A stretch of DNA of 33,961 nt from assembly GCA_030141605.1 (NCBI GenBank), contig JAQGDQ010000773.1:64001-97961 (forward strand), written 5' to 3'. Every line of letters starts with the position of its first letter. Within the stretch, counting starts at the first letter, position 1. Made by a program: the position numbers and the translations under genes. Positions 23,063-33,914 of the stretch are shown here, piece by piece. The notes under the pieces are model-generated. The model made no database searches, was not told where the DNA came from, and saw only the letters and a program-made list of their open reading frames with translations. The stretch comes from Tubiluchus corallicola (lineage: Eukaryota; Priapulida; Priapulimorpha; Priapulimorphida; Tubiluchidae).

Positions 23063-24318
23063 CAAAATTCACTGAACTTAGAGAATAAGTTCTCATAAAT
23101 TGTTCATTGAAACAGGTTGTGATAAACCTAAATTCACTAAACTCAGAACAAGTTCTCATAAATTCTTCATTGAAACAGGTCGTTGTGATAAACCTAAATT
23201 CACTAAACTTAGAAAAAGTTCTCATAAATTGTTCATTGAAACAGGTCGTTGTGATAAACCTAAATTCACTAAACTTAGAATAAGTTCTCATAAATTGTTC
23301 ATTGAAACAGGTCGTTGTGATAAACCTAAATTCACTAAATTAGAAAAAGTTCTCATAAATTGTTCATTGAAACAGGTCGTTGTGATAAACCTAAATTCAC
23401 TAAACTTAGAATAAGTTCTCATAAATTGTTCATTGAAACAGGTCGTTGTGATAAACCTAAATTCACTAAACTTAGAATAAGTTCTCATAAATTGTTCATT
23501 GAAACAGGTCGTTGTGATAAACCTAAATTCACTAAACTTAGAATAAGTTCTCATAAATTGTTCATTGAAACAGGTCGTTGTGATAAACCTAAATTCACTA
23601 AACTTAGAATAAGTTCTCATAAATTGTTCATTGAAACAGGTCGTTGTGATAAACCTAAATTCACTAAACTTAGAATAAGTTCTCATAAATTGTTCATTGA
23701 AACAGGTCGTTGTGATAAACCTAAATTCACTAAACTTAGAATAAGTTCTCATAAATTGTTCATTGAAACAGGTCGTTGTGATAAACCTAAATTCACTAAA
23801 CTCAGAATAAGTTCTCATAAATTGTTCATTGAAACAGGTCGTTGTGATAAACCTAAATTCACTAAACTCAGAATAAGTTCTCATAAATTGTTCATTGAAA
23901 CAGGTCGTTGTGATAAACCTAAATTCACTAAACTTAGAATAAGTTTTCACAAACTGTTCATTGAAACAGGTCGTTGTGATAAACCTAAATTCACTAAACT
24001 TAGAATAAGTTCTCATAAATTGTTCATTGAAACAGGTCGTTGTGATAAACCTAAATTCACTAAACTTAGAATAAGTTCTCATAAATTGTTCATTGAAACA
24101 GGTCGTAGTGATAAACCTAAATTCACTAAACTCAGAATAAGTTCTCATAAATTCTTCAATGAATCAGGTCGTTGTGATAAACCTAAATTCACTAAACTTA
24201 GAATAAGTTCTCATAAATTGTTCATTGAAACAGGTCGTTGTGATAAACCTAAATTCACTAAACTCAGAATAAGTTCTCACAAACTGTTCATTGAAACAGG
24301 TCGTCGTGATAAACCTAA
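23063..24318. repeat. 66-bp minisatellite, about 19 copies
   Basis: The unit is ttctcataaattgttcattg then aaacaggtcgttgtgataaa then cctaaattcactaaacttag aataag. It is very homogeneous; most copies differ at one or two bases (ctcag/cttag, ttttcac). Because 66 equals 22 codons, one plus frame and one minus frame stay open through most of the array. A copy near 23335 lacks two bases and shifts frame. Confidence 0.95.
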
Positions 24319-24590
24319 AAAAATCCCAGCTGAGAATCGAATATGTCAATATTGCGTAAAGTTTGAATTAAAGGATGAACTTCATTTTATATAACATTGT
24401 ACTTTATATGACGACTTGAGATTTTAACTTATACGAAAAATTGAAACAGTTTATACCTACTTTTGCTGTCATATCTGAACAAGAGAAATTTAAATTTTTA
24501 ATGCGTCAGAATAACTTAGATGCTCTTAAAATTATAATCAATTTTGCATGTAATGCAACTGAATTAGGTGACAGTATTAAATATTAAAAT
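23063..24590 (+). mobile_element. Non-LTR retrotransposon ORF C-terminus with an expanded in-frame 22-residue repeat
   Basis: The flank before the array ends KKLITKFTELRE. The array repeats CDKPKFTKLRISSHKLFIET then GR. The flank after it reads RDKPKKIPAENRICQYCVKF then ELKDELHFI, a stop, and HCTLYDDLRF. Further on, in another frame, are AVISEQEKFKFLMRQNNLDA and LKIIINFACNATELGDSIKY. Taken together this is the layout of a LINE-type C-terminal domain: ...FRxSxHxLxIExGR...IPxxxRxCxxC...DExHFLxxCxLYxxLR...EKFxFLM. The element is 5'-truncated and has stops and a frameshift after the array, so it is dead. Confidence 0.72.
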
Positions 24591-24849
24591 TCCACTCTCG
24601 TGCCTCTAATATTAAAATATTGTAAATAGATTATTAAAAAACAAATAACTTTTAATATTAGCTTAATGTCTTTTAAACTGTTGGATGCAGCTAAATTAAT
24701 GTTTCATAATTAGAGAAACTGACATCTGTTCTGTAGTAATGGTATGTTTTGTATTTGCCATATTTCTTCTAGTTGGCCCAACAAACTCATATATAATCAT
24801 CTCACTGGTACAACTGTTCTGCAGGGCATCAATGCTGGCCCGCCCCGAG
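24591..24849. other. Post-LINE intron stretch
   Basis: AT-rich. It may include the 3' UTR of the preceding retrotransposon fragment. No gene is seen. Confidence 0.35.
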
Positions 24850-25050
24850 CTAAATTAGAGATTACGTCCCAAAGCTAGACTACCCTGGGCTGATTAGTTA
24901 TACAAAGCTTTCCAAAGCTCGACTATCCTGAGCCGATTAGTTACACAAAAACTTTCCAAATCTGGGGACTATCATGATCTGATTACTTAGACGAAGATCA
25001 CCAACGCTCAGCTATCTATCACCTGATGCCTTGCAATGCCGAGCTGCCCT
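24850..25050. repeat. Degenerate repeats of about 47 bp
   Basis: About four diverged units share the words agctcgactatcctgagc, gattagttacacaaa and ctttccaaa. They resemble the donor-containing unit triplicated at 26459-26555 (acaaaacttaccaatgttga acaatcttgagc), suggesting a common origin. Confidence 0.45.
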
Positions 25051-25060
25051 GAGATTATCA

Positions 25061-25268
25061 TTATAGATATACAAGACTTTAGGACTTAATACTGGAGTTT
25101 CGAGTGAAATAATTACACAAAAATATACTGAAGTTTGACCAACATAAGCTAAATAATTGTATTGTTATAGATATACAAGACTTTATGACTTAACACTGGA
25201 GTTTCGAATGAAATAATTCCACAAAAATATACTAAAGTTTGACCAACCTAAGTTAAATAATTGTACGA
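25061..25268. repeat. Direct tandem duplication, 2 x 104 bp
   Basis: The copies start ttatagatatacaagacttt at 25061 and again at 25165 and differ at a handful of positions. An aaacttaccaatgtac word follows at about 25269, again resembling the donor-site repeat. Confidence 0.8.
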
Positions 25269-25553
25269 AACTTACCAATGTACCAATGATAGTAAAGACG
25301 GGATTAATAGCTACGTGATTAATTTATGTGCTTAGTAGACGAAATTAAGCAATGCCAAACTAGATCAGTGAATGGATCTATGACCACAGATTCAATACTC
25401 GCCTGCATAGGTTCATCTACCATAGTGGCCGTAAGTATTTAAAAAATTGATACCTTCAACAGTTCAAATCTACAGGATTACCCTTAATAATAAAATGGGT
25501 TTATGCCACCACAACCCTGTCAATAGGCCCTGTCGTCGTCATCATCTCTGGTG

Positions 25554-25840
25554 TCACACGTCCTCTGTCATGACCCTCGCAATCACTTTAGACCTCGCTG
25601 CCCTGTCACCCGTAACTTCCCATATATCTATATTTTTGGTATCTAATGGTGTGTTGATAGGATCTTTTTGGATAAAATTGATGTAAGTCAGTAGCCGTCC
25701 TCCTTGCGGTTTCACTACTTTCTGCAGTGCTTCTTTGAAAGCTATTTTTAATGGGCTGTCATCTGGTAGTCGTATAACATGTCCTATCCATCTCAATCTT
25801 CACAGAAGCGGTGCTGGCAAGCCACTGACTTCAATTTTTC
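25554..25840 (-). mobile_element. Fragment of a non-LTR retrotransposon ORF2 C-terminal region
   Basis: The minus-strand frame reads KIEVSGLPAPLL, a TGA, then RLRWIGHVIRLPDDSPLKIA, FKEALQK, KPQGGRLLTYINFIQKD and WEVTGDRAARSKVIARV. RLRWIGHVxRLPDD followed by GGR...W...V...DR..R is the typical post-RT segment of LINE ORF2 proteins (xRLRWxGHVxRMxDxR...GRP...WxxxxxDR). Both ends are broken, with an internal stop. Confidence 0.7.
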
Positions 25841-26458
25841 GTACATTTTGAAGTCTACAGTCTTTATACTGGTCATTTTATGGCTATACGTCTTGCTAGA
25901 CCATGTCATTGAGTGATGAATATGAGGTGACGGGTGTGGCTGAACGGAATAAAAATACTAAGCTAATTAATCACAAAAAAGTGGCTGCTCAAAAACTCAC
26001 TAATACTGAGTGAACGGTTACAGCAGCCTAATTACTTATAAACCAGGCTGATGTTATTAATGTTGAACTAGTTTGAAAAATGGAAACGCAACTTAACTAT
26101 GACTATCGTTTCGGCTCTTTATTCTAAAGCCATTGCCAGAAAACACCTAGGCAAAAAAATAATACAAAGATAGATTTCAGTCAAGGTAGAAAATGACTCC
26201 AGATCAGGTTATTTTTTTTTACAAAATTTATATTTCTAATGCGTTTCCTGTTTTGGAAAGTACTTAACTGATTATTGTTCATTGGCACTGACGATTTGTA
26301 TACATATTATTTACAATTTAGACTAAAATTTCTGTATTATTTTTTACCTACGTGTTTTCTGACCTTAGCCTAAAGGCCTGATACGTAAAATTTTGACCAT
26401 GTTTACGTGTTTTGTGTCGACGTTTGTCCTTCTCGGTACAGTCTGAAACGATTCCTTA
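25841..26458. other. Intron stretch, nothing supported
   Basis: AT-rich sequence with no supported gene or repeat. Confidence 0.4.
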
Positions 26459-26555
26459 CACAAAACTTACCAATGTTGAACAATCTTGAGCTACAAAACT
26501 TACCAATGTTGAACAATCTTGACTACAAAACTTACCAATGTTGAACAATCTTGAG
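26459..26555. repeat. Three tandem copies of a 5' splice site (32-33 bp unit)
   Basis: The unit acaaaacttaccaatgttga acaatcttgagct occurs at about 26459, 26493 and 26525. On the minus strand each contains the end of the exon (AACATTG) and its donor GTAAGTTTTGT, giving donors at 26535, 26503 and 26470. The outermost (26535) continues the real exon. Use of either inner donor would add 32 or 65 nt, shift the frame and meet a TAA. Confidence 0.85.
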
Positions 26556-26658
26556 CTGACTGTCGTAAAACCTCTATCTCATGCCGAAGAGCTCGATTTG
26601 TGGCTTCTAAATGCTGAAACTGTTGAGTGATATCTCCTTGCGCCAGAGGCGCTGAAGC
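26536..26658 (-). CDS. Coiled-coil protein, most upstream exon recognised (41 codons)
   Basis: This is a 123-nt exon, phase 0 at both ends. The acceptor is TTCCTCTCTTTGCAG before GCT TCA and the donor is ACATTG|GTAAGT. It encodes ASAPLAQGDITQQFQHLEAT followed by NRALRHEIEVLRQSAQDCST and L. A short non-helical start leads into a heptad pattern (I, F, L, A, L, I, L), which suggests the start of a coiled-coil segment. It must be internal because of the acceptor; exons upstream would lie at higher coordinates or beyond the macrosatellite, and none was found. Together the six exons give about 240 residues of coiled coil, unidentified. Confidence 0.78.
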
Positions 26659-28349
26659 CTGCAAAGAGAGGAAAACTGTCATATTGAGACAAAGCTGTTT
26701 AACATCATCCCATTCCGGTTTGAGCGCCTAATAAATCTTAGCGACGCTTACGACAGTGGCTCAATGGATAACTTAGCGAAGTACTCATTTCGTTTCGGAA
26801 ATCGGAAGGCACCATGATAATTTATAGTTCTTTAACCGAGTTCTACGAGCTTAATTATAGCAAAATCACAAACTTATTCGAAGGAGAATTTTATCGAAAT
26901 TGGAAATTACATATATTATAAATATACATTTGTAATTGCATGAATACCGCTTTGAACTAAATGTCGTGGTTTTTTTAGCTGTCAGATAATTTGCATAATT
27001 TGTGAATATCATGCAAGTGAAAAATTTTATACGAATAGATACATCTTTTTAATAATAACTTCTATCACAGATTTTTCTAAGTAATGTGTTTGTTTTGAAA
27101 ACCAGTAATTCTAAAATTTGTACATCAGTGTAAATACTTTGTGCTGCTATGTTGGGTCAGATATTTTAGTATAATCTGAAAATCATTACCCGAGCTTTGC
27201 ACGATGATAAAATCATCCAATACACGTTGATTACATAATTTTTTATGTAAAAATGATTTTCAGAAATAAAATATCTAACTAGCTTTAGGAAATTAGAAGA
27301 TAATCGTGCCTCATTAAGCACAGAACTGGCTTCCTTTCAAAGTTTTCTAAATTAACAGATCCCAACCATTTTCAGTCCTACGTTTCATCGATCACAGTAG
27401 TAAAATCCTAACATGCCAGCAAGTAATAAGGAGTCGGTTTTTTCTTTTGTTTACCAACTTCGAATAACGGCAACCGAACGAAAAACTTCACGAAAAACTA
27501 TGAAGATTCTATATTCCATTTTAAAATGAATTAATTAAGAATCGATGTTCATTGTAGGAGAAAAATTCTTGCCAAATATATTGTATAAACAAACCCAAAT
27601 GCAATTTACTCGGAATAAAAAAGCAGAAGTTTATTAAAGGACACATACTGTACTTTGGCGCTGTTTATGCTGTCGAAATATGGTCAAATTTAACTCTGTC
27701 CTAAAATCTCAAACAGTAAACCAAAGTGTAACGATTTAATATAAGAATTTTCGAAATTATTTCAGTTTACATAAAGTCTACCTGTAAAGTACCTAGGTAA
27801 CTTTAAAGAACCAGTTTCTTTTGCATGGTTATCCTGTTAATTGCTGCTATACACGTCAAATACAGAACATAAAAAGACAAAACTGTGTGTATTTCAGTAG
27901 ATTTGTCTAACTCATTTGCTGTAGATCTAGTAATAATGTAAACAATTAGAAAGTAGCCATATTCTTGTTTCACCTTCGCTAAATTTTGAAACCTAATTTG
28001 TTCCGAAATGATAGAATGCCCAAACTGAAGTCTGACAAGACTCAACGGCCAAGCGAAAACGTATTCCAGTATTTTCTCTTACAAACTCATTTGATGTAGA
28101 TCTAGGAATAAAGAAAAACAGTTAGAAAATGTTCGCTGAATTTTGAAACCAAACTTGTTCCGAAAGGATAAAAACGCGAAAACCCGTTCGATTACGAATT
28201 GATCACAATACACACTTCACCAACCAAAAGACTGAAAAGAGTTCTCTTTCTTACGTTAGTGTAATTACTAACTAATCAGATCAAATATTAATTAAATTAG
28301 AGCATGAAGTAACTAATTATTCATAGTCTTAATTCCTAGATTATTTCCT
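26659..28349. other. Stretch upstream of the first recognised coiled-coil exon
   Basis: No gene supported. At about 26750-26813 (gacagtggctcaatggataa and following) there is an A-box-like word but no good B box, so only a faint tRNA/SINE resemblance. A short word pair around catttgctgtagatctag/catttgatgtagatctag (27915 and 28087) with similar flanks suggests an old duplication of about 170 bp. Confidence 0.35.
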
Positions 28350-28828
28350 AAAAGTAGTATAAACCGAAGTTTTAAAATCAAATAAAATTCTATTAAATAC
28401 AATGGCCCTTACATATGGAATTCAATTGCTCCAGCTATTAAAAATGCCAACTCGCTGTCCATATTTAAAAGAAATTATAAATTAAACTTATTTGAAACAT
28501 ATAACTGATCACTCAATCATGATTTGTTGTTTTTCATTTTCAAAAACTTCCCCTCTAGTATAATAATATTTTTATTACTTCCCACCCGCATTTATATTTG
28601 TATATATTGTAATATTGTATCTGTACATATTGTAATATTGTGTCTGTATATATTGTAATTTTTTTCGTAACTAATTCTAGTGGCCTACCATAAGCTAGCT
28701 TCTTAGGTCTCTAGCGCAGAATTCATGAATTGTATCATATTTTTGTATTAACAAAAACTGATTATCGATGCACATGTAATGTATATTTACATGTTTATTG
28801 CGAAATAAATCTATAAAATCTAAAATTC
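28350..28828 (+). mobile_element. 3' end of a non-LTR retrotransposon
   Basis: A degraded frame reads SSINRSFKIK, a stop, then NSIKYNGPYIWNSIAPAIKN and ANSLSIFKRNYKLNLFETYN, with a TGA at 28506-28508. KxNGPxxWNSIxxxIKNxxSLxxFKRxxKxxL is the usual C-terminus of many LINE ORF2 proteins. The 3' UTR has atattgtaatattgtatctg repeats and ends with gaaataaatctataaaatct, a typical A-rich tail. It is 5'-truncated. Confidence 0.75.
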
Positions 28829-29225
28829 AATAATTATTCTGAGTTCATTTCACTAATAATAAAAATATGTTTTCGAAAATACATCATTGCTATAATTACA
28901 ACACTGATGTAAGCATTAAGCTGGTAAATATTAATCACAATTTGTGTAGTTTGCTCGCCCCGGTTGCACTCCTTGTTTATTGCGCAGAAAGGCAGATTAT
29001 TAGACCCCTGAGATTTTCATTAATCGAGTTGGGTTTCATTAGTATGGACACACGATAACCTATAGCTGCAAGCATTGTATACTGCGTAATCTACAATGAG
29101 CAACTACCTATAATAAAATGAGTTCTTGTAAGGCTTGTGCATGTATTATGCAAGATGCAATGAGAGCTCTTAAAAGGAAGTTTCACAACAACCCAGTTCT
29201 TTGTATCGAAGAAGATTCTATTCTA
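28829..29225. other. Short stretch before the macrosatellite
   Basis: A 63-codon plus frame at 28867-29058 has no supporting features. Confidence 0.35.
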
Positions 29226-29402
29226 AGAACTAGGTCTGACACGGGAATAATCAGTATCGTTGTTTTTCTTTTTTTGCACGTGATATCACATTCCTAGCTT
29301 TCATTCTAGGCTTCGTAACAACAATGTGGTTAAGTCATTGACAATCACCACAAAATTTTCAGACTGAAGTGGTTTTCAACCAGGGCGTAACTTTGGGTTT
29401 TC

Positions 29403-29422
29403 GGGGTGGGGTGGGAGGGGGG
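29403..29422 (+). other. Potential G-quadruplex
   Basis: GGGG-T-GGGG-T-GGG-A-GGGGGG gives four G runs with one-base loops, a strong canonical motif. Copy 2 has the related GGGGTGGGGTGGGGG at 31089-31103. Confidence 0.5.
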
Positions 29423-30118
29423 TTAATTGCAGATTTACAAAATTGTCGAATATTGATCTGAATAGGGCGTCACACTATCGAATATCATGCACTGAAAATT
29501 CATCTTTATTCAAGTTTTAATATCCAACGACATTTAATCTAAAAACTAATTTTGTTCGAGTTTTAAAAATCCGTCGACATTTTCTACAGCTATTAAATTT
29601 ATAAAGATCCATTATGAAAATAATCCAGGAAACCCAGAGTAATCGGACAATCTTAGAAAGGGGTGGGGGGAGTAAAATTCTGATTACACGGGCGCAGTGT
29701 ATTAAAAATCAGACAATCTATGAAAATAGGGGTGGGAATGACGTTCTCACATATGACGTTCCCCCATGGTGCATGGGGCAAAAAAGGTTAGGAACCCATG
29801 TTTCAGTGCAAAACCAGTAACGAGTTGAACCCATAATTTGGTTAAGTTATAGTAACAAATGGATGACATATTTTACTAGTGTTGTCAGTGATCTTAAGTG
29901 ATGGTTCAAGGTCAAACGTTAATATTACTCGAAAACGCTAAGGACTTGGGCAACTAGGCTCGTGTAACTTATAATAATAGCGGCAACAAGTGTGTAAGAA
30001 ATATGATGCTAAAGCGTAAAGCAACTGCCGGAATGGCGTAAGTCAGAGCATTAATGTCTCTGCCCTTTTTGATACATTGCTATCTTGCTGTTTACAGCGC
30101 TTGATTGTAATACAAACG

Positions 30119-30546
30119 CATTTCAAATCTACTCCGCCAGTAAACGCATCTATAACCAATTTCAAGTCCACTGAGTCAGTCAACATGTCTCTAGCCAATT
30201 TCAAGTCCACTCTGCCAGTCAACATATCTCCAGCCAATTTCAAGTCCATTACGTCAGTCATCATGTCTCTAGCCAATTTCAAGTCCACTAAGCCAGTCAT
30301 CATGTCTCTAGCCAATTTCAAGTCCACTACGCCAGTCATCATGTCTCTAGCCAATTTCAAGTCCACTAAGCCAGTCATCATGTCTCTAGCCAATTTCAAG
30401 TCCACTACGTCAGTCAACATGTCTCTAGCCAATTTCAAGTCCACTACGTCAGTCAACATGTCTCTAGCCATCTTCAAGTCGACTCCACCAATCACCAAAT
30501 CTATAGCCAATTTCAAGTCCACTCGGCCAGTGAACATGTCTCTAGT
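30119..30546. repeat. 39-bp sub-array, macrosatellite copy 1 (11 units)
   Basis: The unit is gccaatttcaagtccactaa gccagtcatcatgtctcta, period 39 (13 codons), so it stays open on both strands: plus MSLANFKSTKPVI, minus DLKLARDMMTGLV. Edge units are diverged (ataaccaatttc, accaaatctatagcc). Confidence 0.93.
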
Positions 30547-30572
30547 TTTATTTCCCATCTACTAATCTACAT

Positions 30573-30682
30573 TTGGTGGTGTTGGTGTTGGTGTTGGTGG
30601 TGTTTGTTGTTGTTGTTGCTGCTGCTGTTGTTGTTACCGCTGCTGCTGTTGCTGCTGCTGCTGCAGTTGTTGTTGCTGCTGG
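30573..30682. repeat. TGG/TTG/CTG trinucleotide tract, macrosatellite copy 1
   Basis: Imperfect triplets run ttggtggtgttggtgttggt then tgttgttgttgctgctgctg with interruptions. The Leu-rich and Asn/His/Ser-rich frames across it are artefacts. It is repeated at 32262-32371 in copy 2. Confidence 0.9.
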
Positions 30683-31807
30683 TACAACGACTGCTTGCAC
30701 AATGGGAATACATAGGCGCTACTGAGAACCTACCTGTGATGATTCTGCTGCAGGTGGAGAATAATAACAATTATTGTCAACAAGTCTGATAAGTCGTCAA
30801 TAGTCAACAATAATGATTATTGTCAAATTATGGCAACAAGTCTTATCTTTAAATCGGTTTAAAGTTTTTATATAGTCTAATAACCCGAATACTTTTGAGC
30901 AAAGAGAGAACTAGGTCTGTCACGAGAATAATCAGTATCGTTAGTAATTTTTTTCTTTTTTCTTTTTTTGCACCTGATATCACATGCCTAGCTTTCATTC
31001 GTAACAATAATGTGGTTAAGTCATTGACAATCAACACAAAATTTTCAGACTGAAGTGGTTTTCAACCAGGGCGTAACTTTGGGTTTTCGGGGTGGGGTGG
31101 GGGATGAAATTGCAGATTTACACTTGCAAAATTGTCGAATATTGATCTGAATAGGGCGTCACACTATCGAATATCATAGACTGAAAATTCATCTTTATTC
31201 AAGTTTTAATATCCAACGACATTTAATCTAAAAACTAATTTTGTTCGAGTTTTAAAAATCCGTCGACATTTTCTACAGCTATTAAATTTATAAAGATCCA
31301 TTATGAAAATAATCCAGGAAACCCAGAGTAATCGGACAATCTTAGAAAGGGGTGGGGGGAGTAAAATTCTGATTACACGGGCACAGTGTATTAAAAATCA
31401 GACAATCTATGAAAATAGGGGTGGGAATGACGTTCTCACATATGACGTTCCCCCATGGTGCATGGGGCAAAAAAGGTTAGGAACCCATGTTTCAGTGCAA
31501 AACCAGTAACGAGTTGAACCCATAATTTGGTTAAGTTATAGTAACAAATGGATGACATATTTTACTAGTGTTGTCAGTGATCTTAAGTGATGGTTCAAGG
31601 TCAAACGTTAATATTACTCGAAAACGCTAAGGACTTGGGCAACTAGGCTCGTGTAACTTATAATAATAGCGGCAACAAGTGTGTAAGAAATATGATGCTA
31701 AAGCGTAAAGCAACTGCCGGAATGCCGTAAGTCAGAGCATTAATGTCTCCGCCCTTTTTGATACATTGCTATCTTGCTGTTTACAGCGCTTGATTGTAAT
31801 ACAAACG

Positions 31808-32235
31808 CATTTCAAATCTACTCCGCCAGTAAACGCATCTATAACCAATTTCAAGTCCACTGAGTCAGTCAACATGTCTCTAGCCAATTTCAAGTCCACT
31901 CTGCCAGTCAACATATCTCCAGCCAATTTCAAGTCCATTACGTCAGTCATCATGTCTCTAGCCAATTTCAAGTCCACTAAGCCAGTCATCATGTCTCTAG
32001 CCAATTTCAAGTCCACTACGCCAGTCATCATGTCTCTAGCCAATTTCAAGTCCACTAAGCCAGTCATCATGTCTCTAGCCAATTTCAAGTCCACTACGTC
32101 AGTCAACATGTCTCTAGCCAATTTCAAGTCCACTACGTCAGTCAACATGTCTCTAGCCAACCTCAAGTCGACTCCACCAATCACCAAATCTATAGCCAAT
32201 TTCAAGTCCACTCGGCCAGTGAACATGTCTCTAGT
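31808..32235. repeat. 39-bp sub-array, macrosatellite copy 2
   Basis: Same order of variant units as copy 1, with one diverged unit differing (aacctcaagtcg instead of atcttcaagtcg). So the whole 1.69-kb unit was duplicated together with its sub-array. Confidence 0.93.
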
Positions 32236-33482
32236 TTTATTTCCCATCTACTAATCTACATTTGGTGGTGTTGGTGTTGGTGTTGGTGGTGTTTGTTGTT
32301 GTTGTTGCTGCTGCTGTTGTTGTTACCGCTGCTGCTGTTGCTGCTGCTGCTGCAGTTGTTGTTGCTGCTGGTACAACGACTGCTTGCACAATGGGAATAC
32401 ATAGGCGCTACTGAGAACCTACCTGTGATGATTCTGCTGCAGGTGGAGAATAATAACAATTATTGTCAACAAGTCTGATAAGTCGTCAATAGTCAACAAT
32501 AATGATTATTGTCAAATTATGGCAACAAGTCTTGTCTTTAAATCGGTTTAAAGTTTTTATATAGTCTAATAACCCGAATACTTTTGAGCAAAGAGAGAAC
32601 TAGGTCTGTCACGAGAATAATCAGTATCGTTAGTAATTTTTTTCTTTTTTCTTTTTTTGCACCTGATATCACATGCCTAGCTTTCATTCGTAACAATAAT
32701 GTGGTTAAGTCATTGACAATCAACACAAAATTTTCAGACTGAAGTGGTTTTCAACCAGGGCGTAACTTTGGGTTTTCGGGGTGGGGTGGGGGATGAAATT
32801 GCAGATTTACACTTGCAAAATTGTCGAATATTGATCTGAATAGGGCGTCACACTATCGAATATCATAGACTGAAAATTCATCTTTATTCAAGTTTTAATA
32901 TCCAACGACATTTAATCTAAAAACTAATTTTGTTCGAGTTTTAAAAATCCGTCGACATTTTCTACAGCTATTAAATTTATAAAGATCCATTATGAAAATA
33001 ATCCAGGAAACCCAGAGTAATCGGACAATCTTAGAAAGGGGTGGGGGGAGTAAAATTCTGATTACACGGGCACAGTGTATTAAAAATCAGACAATCTATG
33101 AAAATAGGGGTGGGAATGACGTTCTCACATATGACGTTCCCATGGTGCATGGGGCAAAAAAGGTTAGGAACCCATGTTTCAGTGCAAAACCAGTAACGAG
33201 TTGAACCCATACTCTGTTAAGTTATAGTAACAAATGGATGTGACATATTTTACTAGTGTTGTCAGTGATCTTAAGTGATGGTTCAAGGTCAAACGTTAAT
33301 ATTACTCGAAAACGCTATGATTTGGCAACTAGGCTCGTGTAACTTATAATAATAGCGGCAACAAGTGTGTAAGAAATATGATGCTAAAGCGTAAAGCAAC
33401 TGCCGAATGCCGTAAGCTGTAGAGCATTAATGTCTCCGCCCTTTTTGATATTATCTTTACAGCTTGATTGTAATACAAACGC

Positions 33483-33914
33483 ATTTCAAATCTACTCCGC
33501 CAGTAAACGCATCTATAACCAATTTCAAGTCCACTGAGTCAGTCAACATGTCTCTAGCCAATTTCAAGTCCACTCTGCCAGTCAACATATCTCCAGCCAA
33601 TTTCAAGTCCATTACGTCAGTCATCATGTCTCTAGCCAATTTCAAGTCCACTAAGCCAGTCATCATGTTCCCGAGAAATATAATTTCATAAGTCCACTAC
33701 GCCAGTCATCATGTTCAGCCAATTTCAAGTCTACTAAGCCAGTCATCATGTCTCTAGCCAATTTCAAGTCCACTACGTCAGTCAACATGTCTCTAGCCAA
33801 TTTCAAGTCCACTACGTCAGTCAACATGTCTCTAGCCAACCTCAAGTCGACTCCACCAATCACCAAATCTATAGCCAATTTCAAGTCCACTCGGCCAGTG
33901 AACATGTCTCTAGT
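33483..33914. repeat. 39-bp sub-array, macrosatellite copy 3 (disrupted)
   Basis: The order of variants is the same as in copy 2, but a middle unit is replaced by gttcccgagaaatataattt cat and the next has lost tctctagcc. This is either true decay or an assembly error. Confidence 0.9.

Noticed and set aside
23288-24148. 286-codon minus-strand frame (FRFITTTCFNEQFMRTYSK repeats)
   Set aside because: It is the antisense reading of the 66-bp array; the plus frame has LINE-like flanks and the minus does not.
26750-26813. tRNA-like or SINE-like segment
   Set aside because: An A-box-like word is present, but no B box at the right distance and no cloverleaf.
30043-30565. Repeated 162- and 171-codon frames on both strands of the macrosatellite
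   Set aside because: A 39-bp unit without stops is open on both strands automatically; there is no start context, splice site or non-repeat domain.
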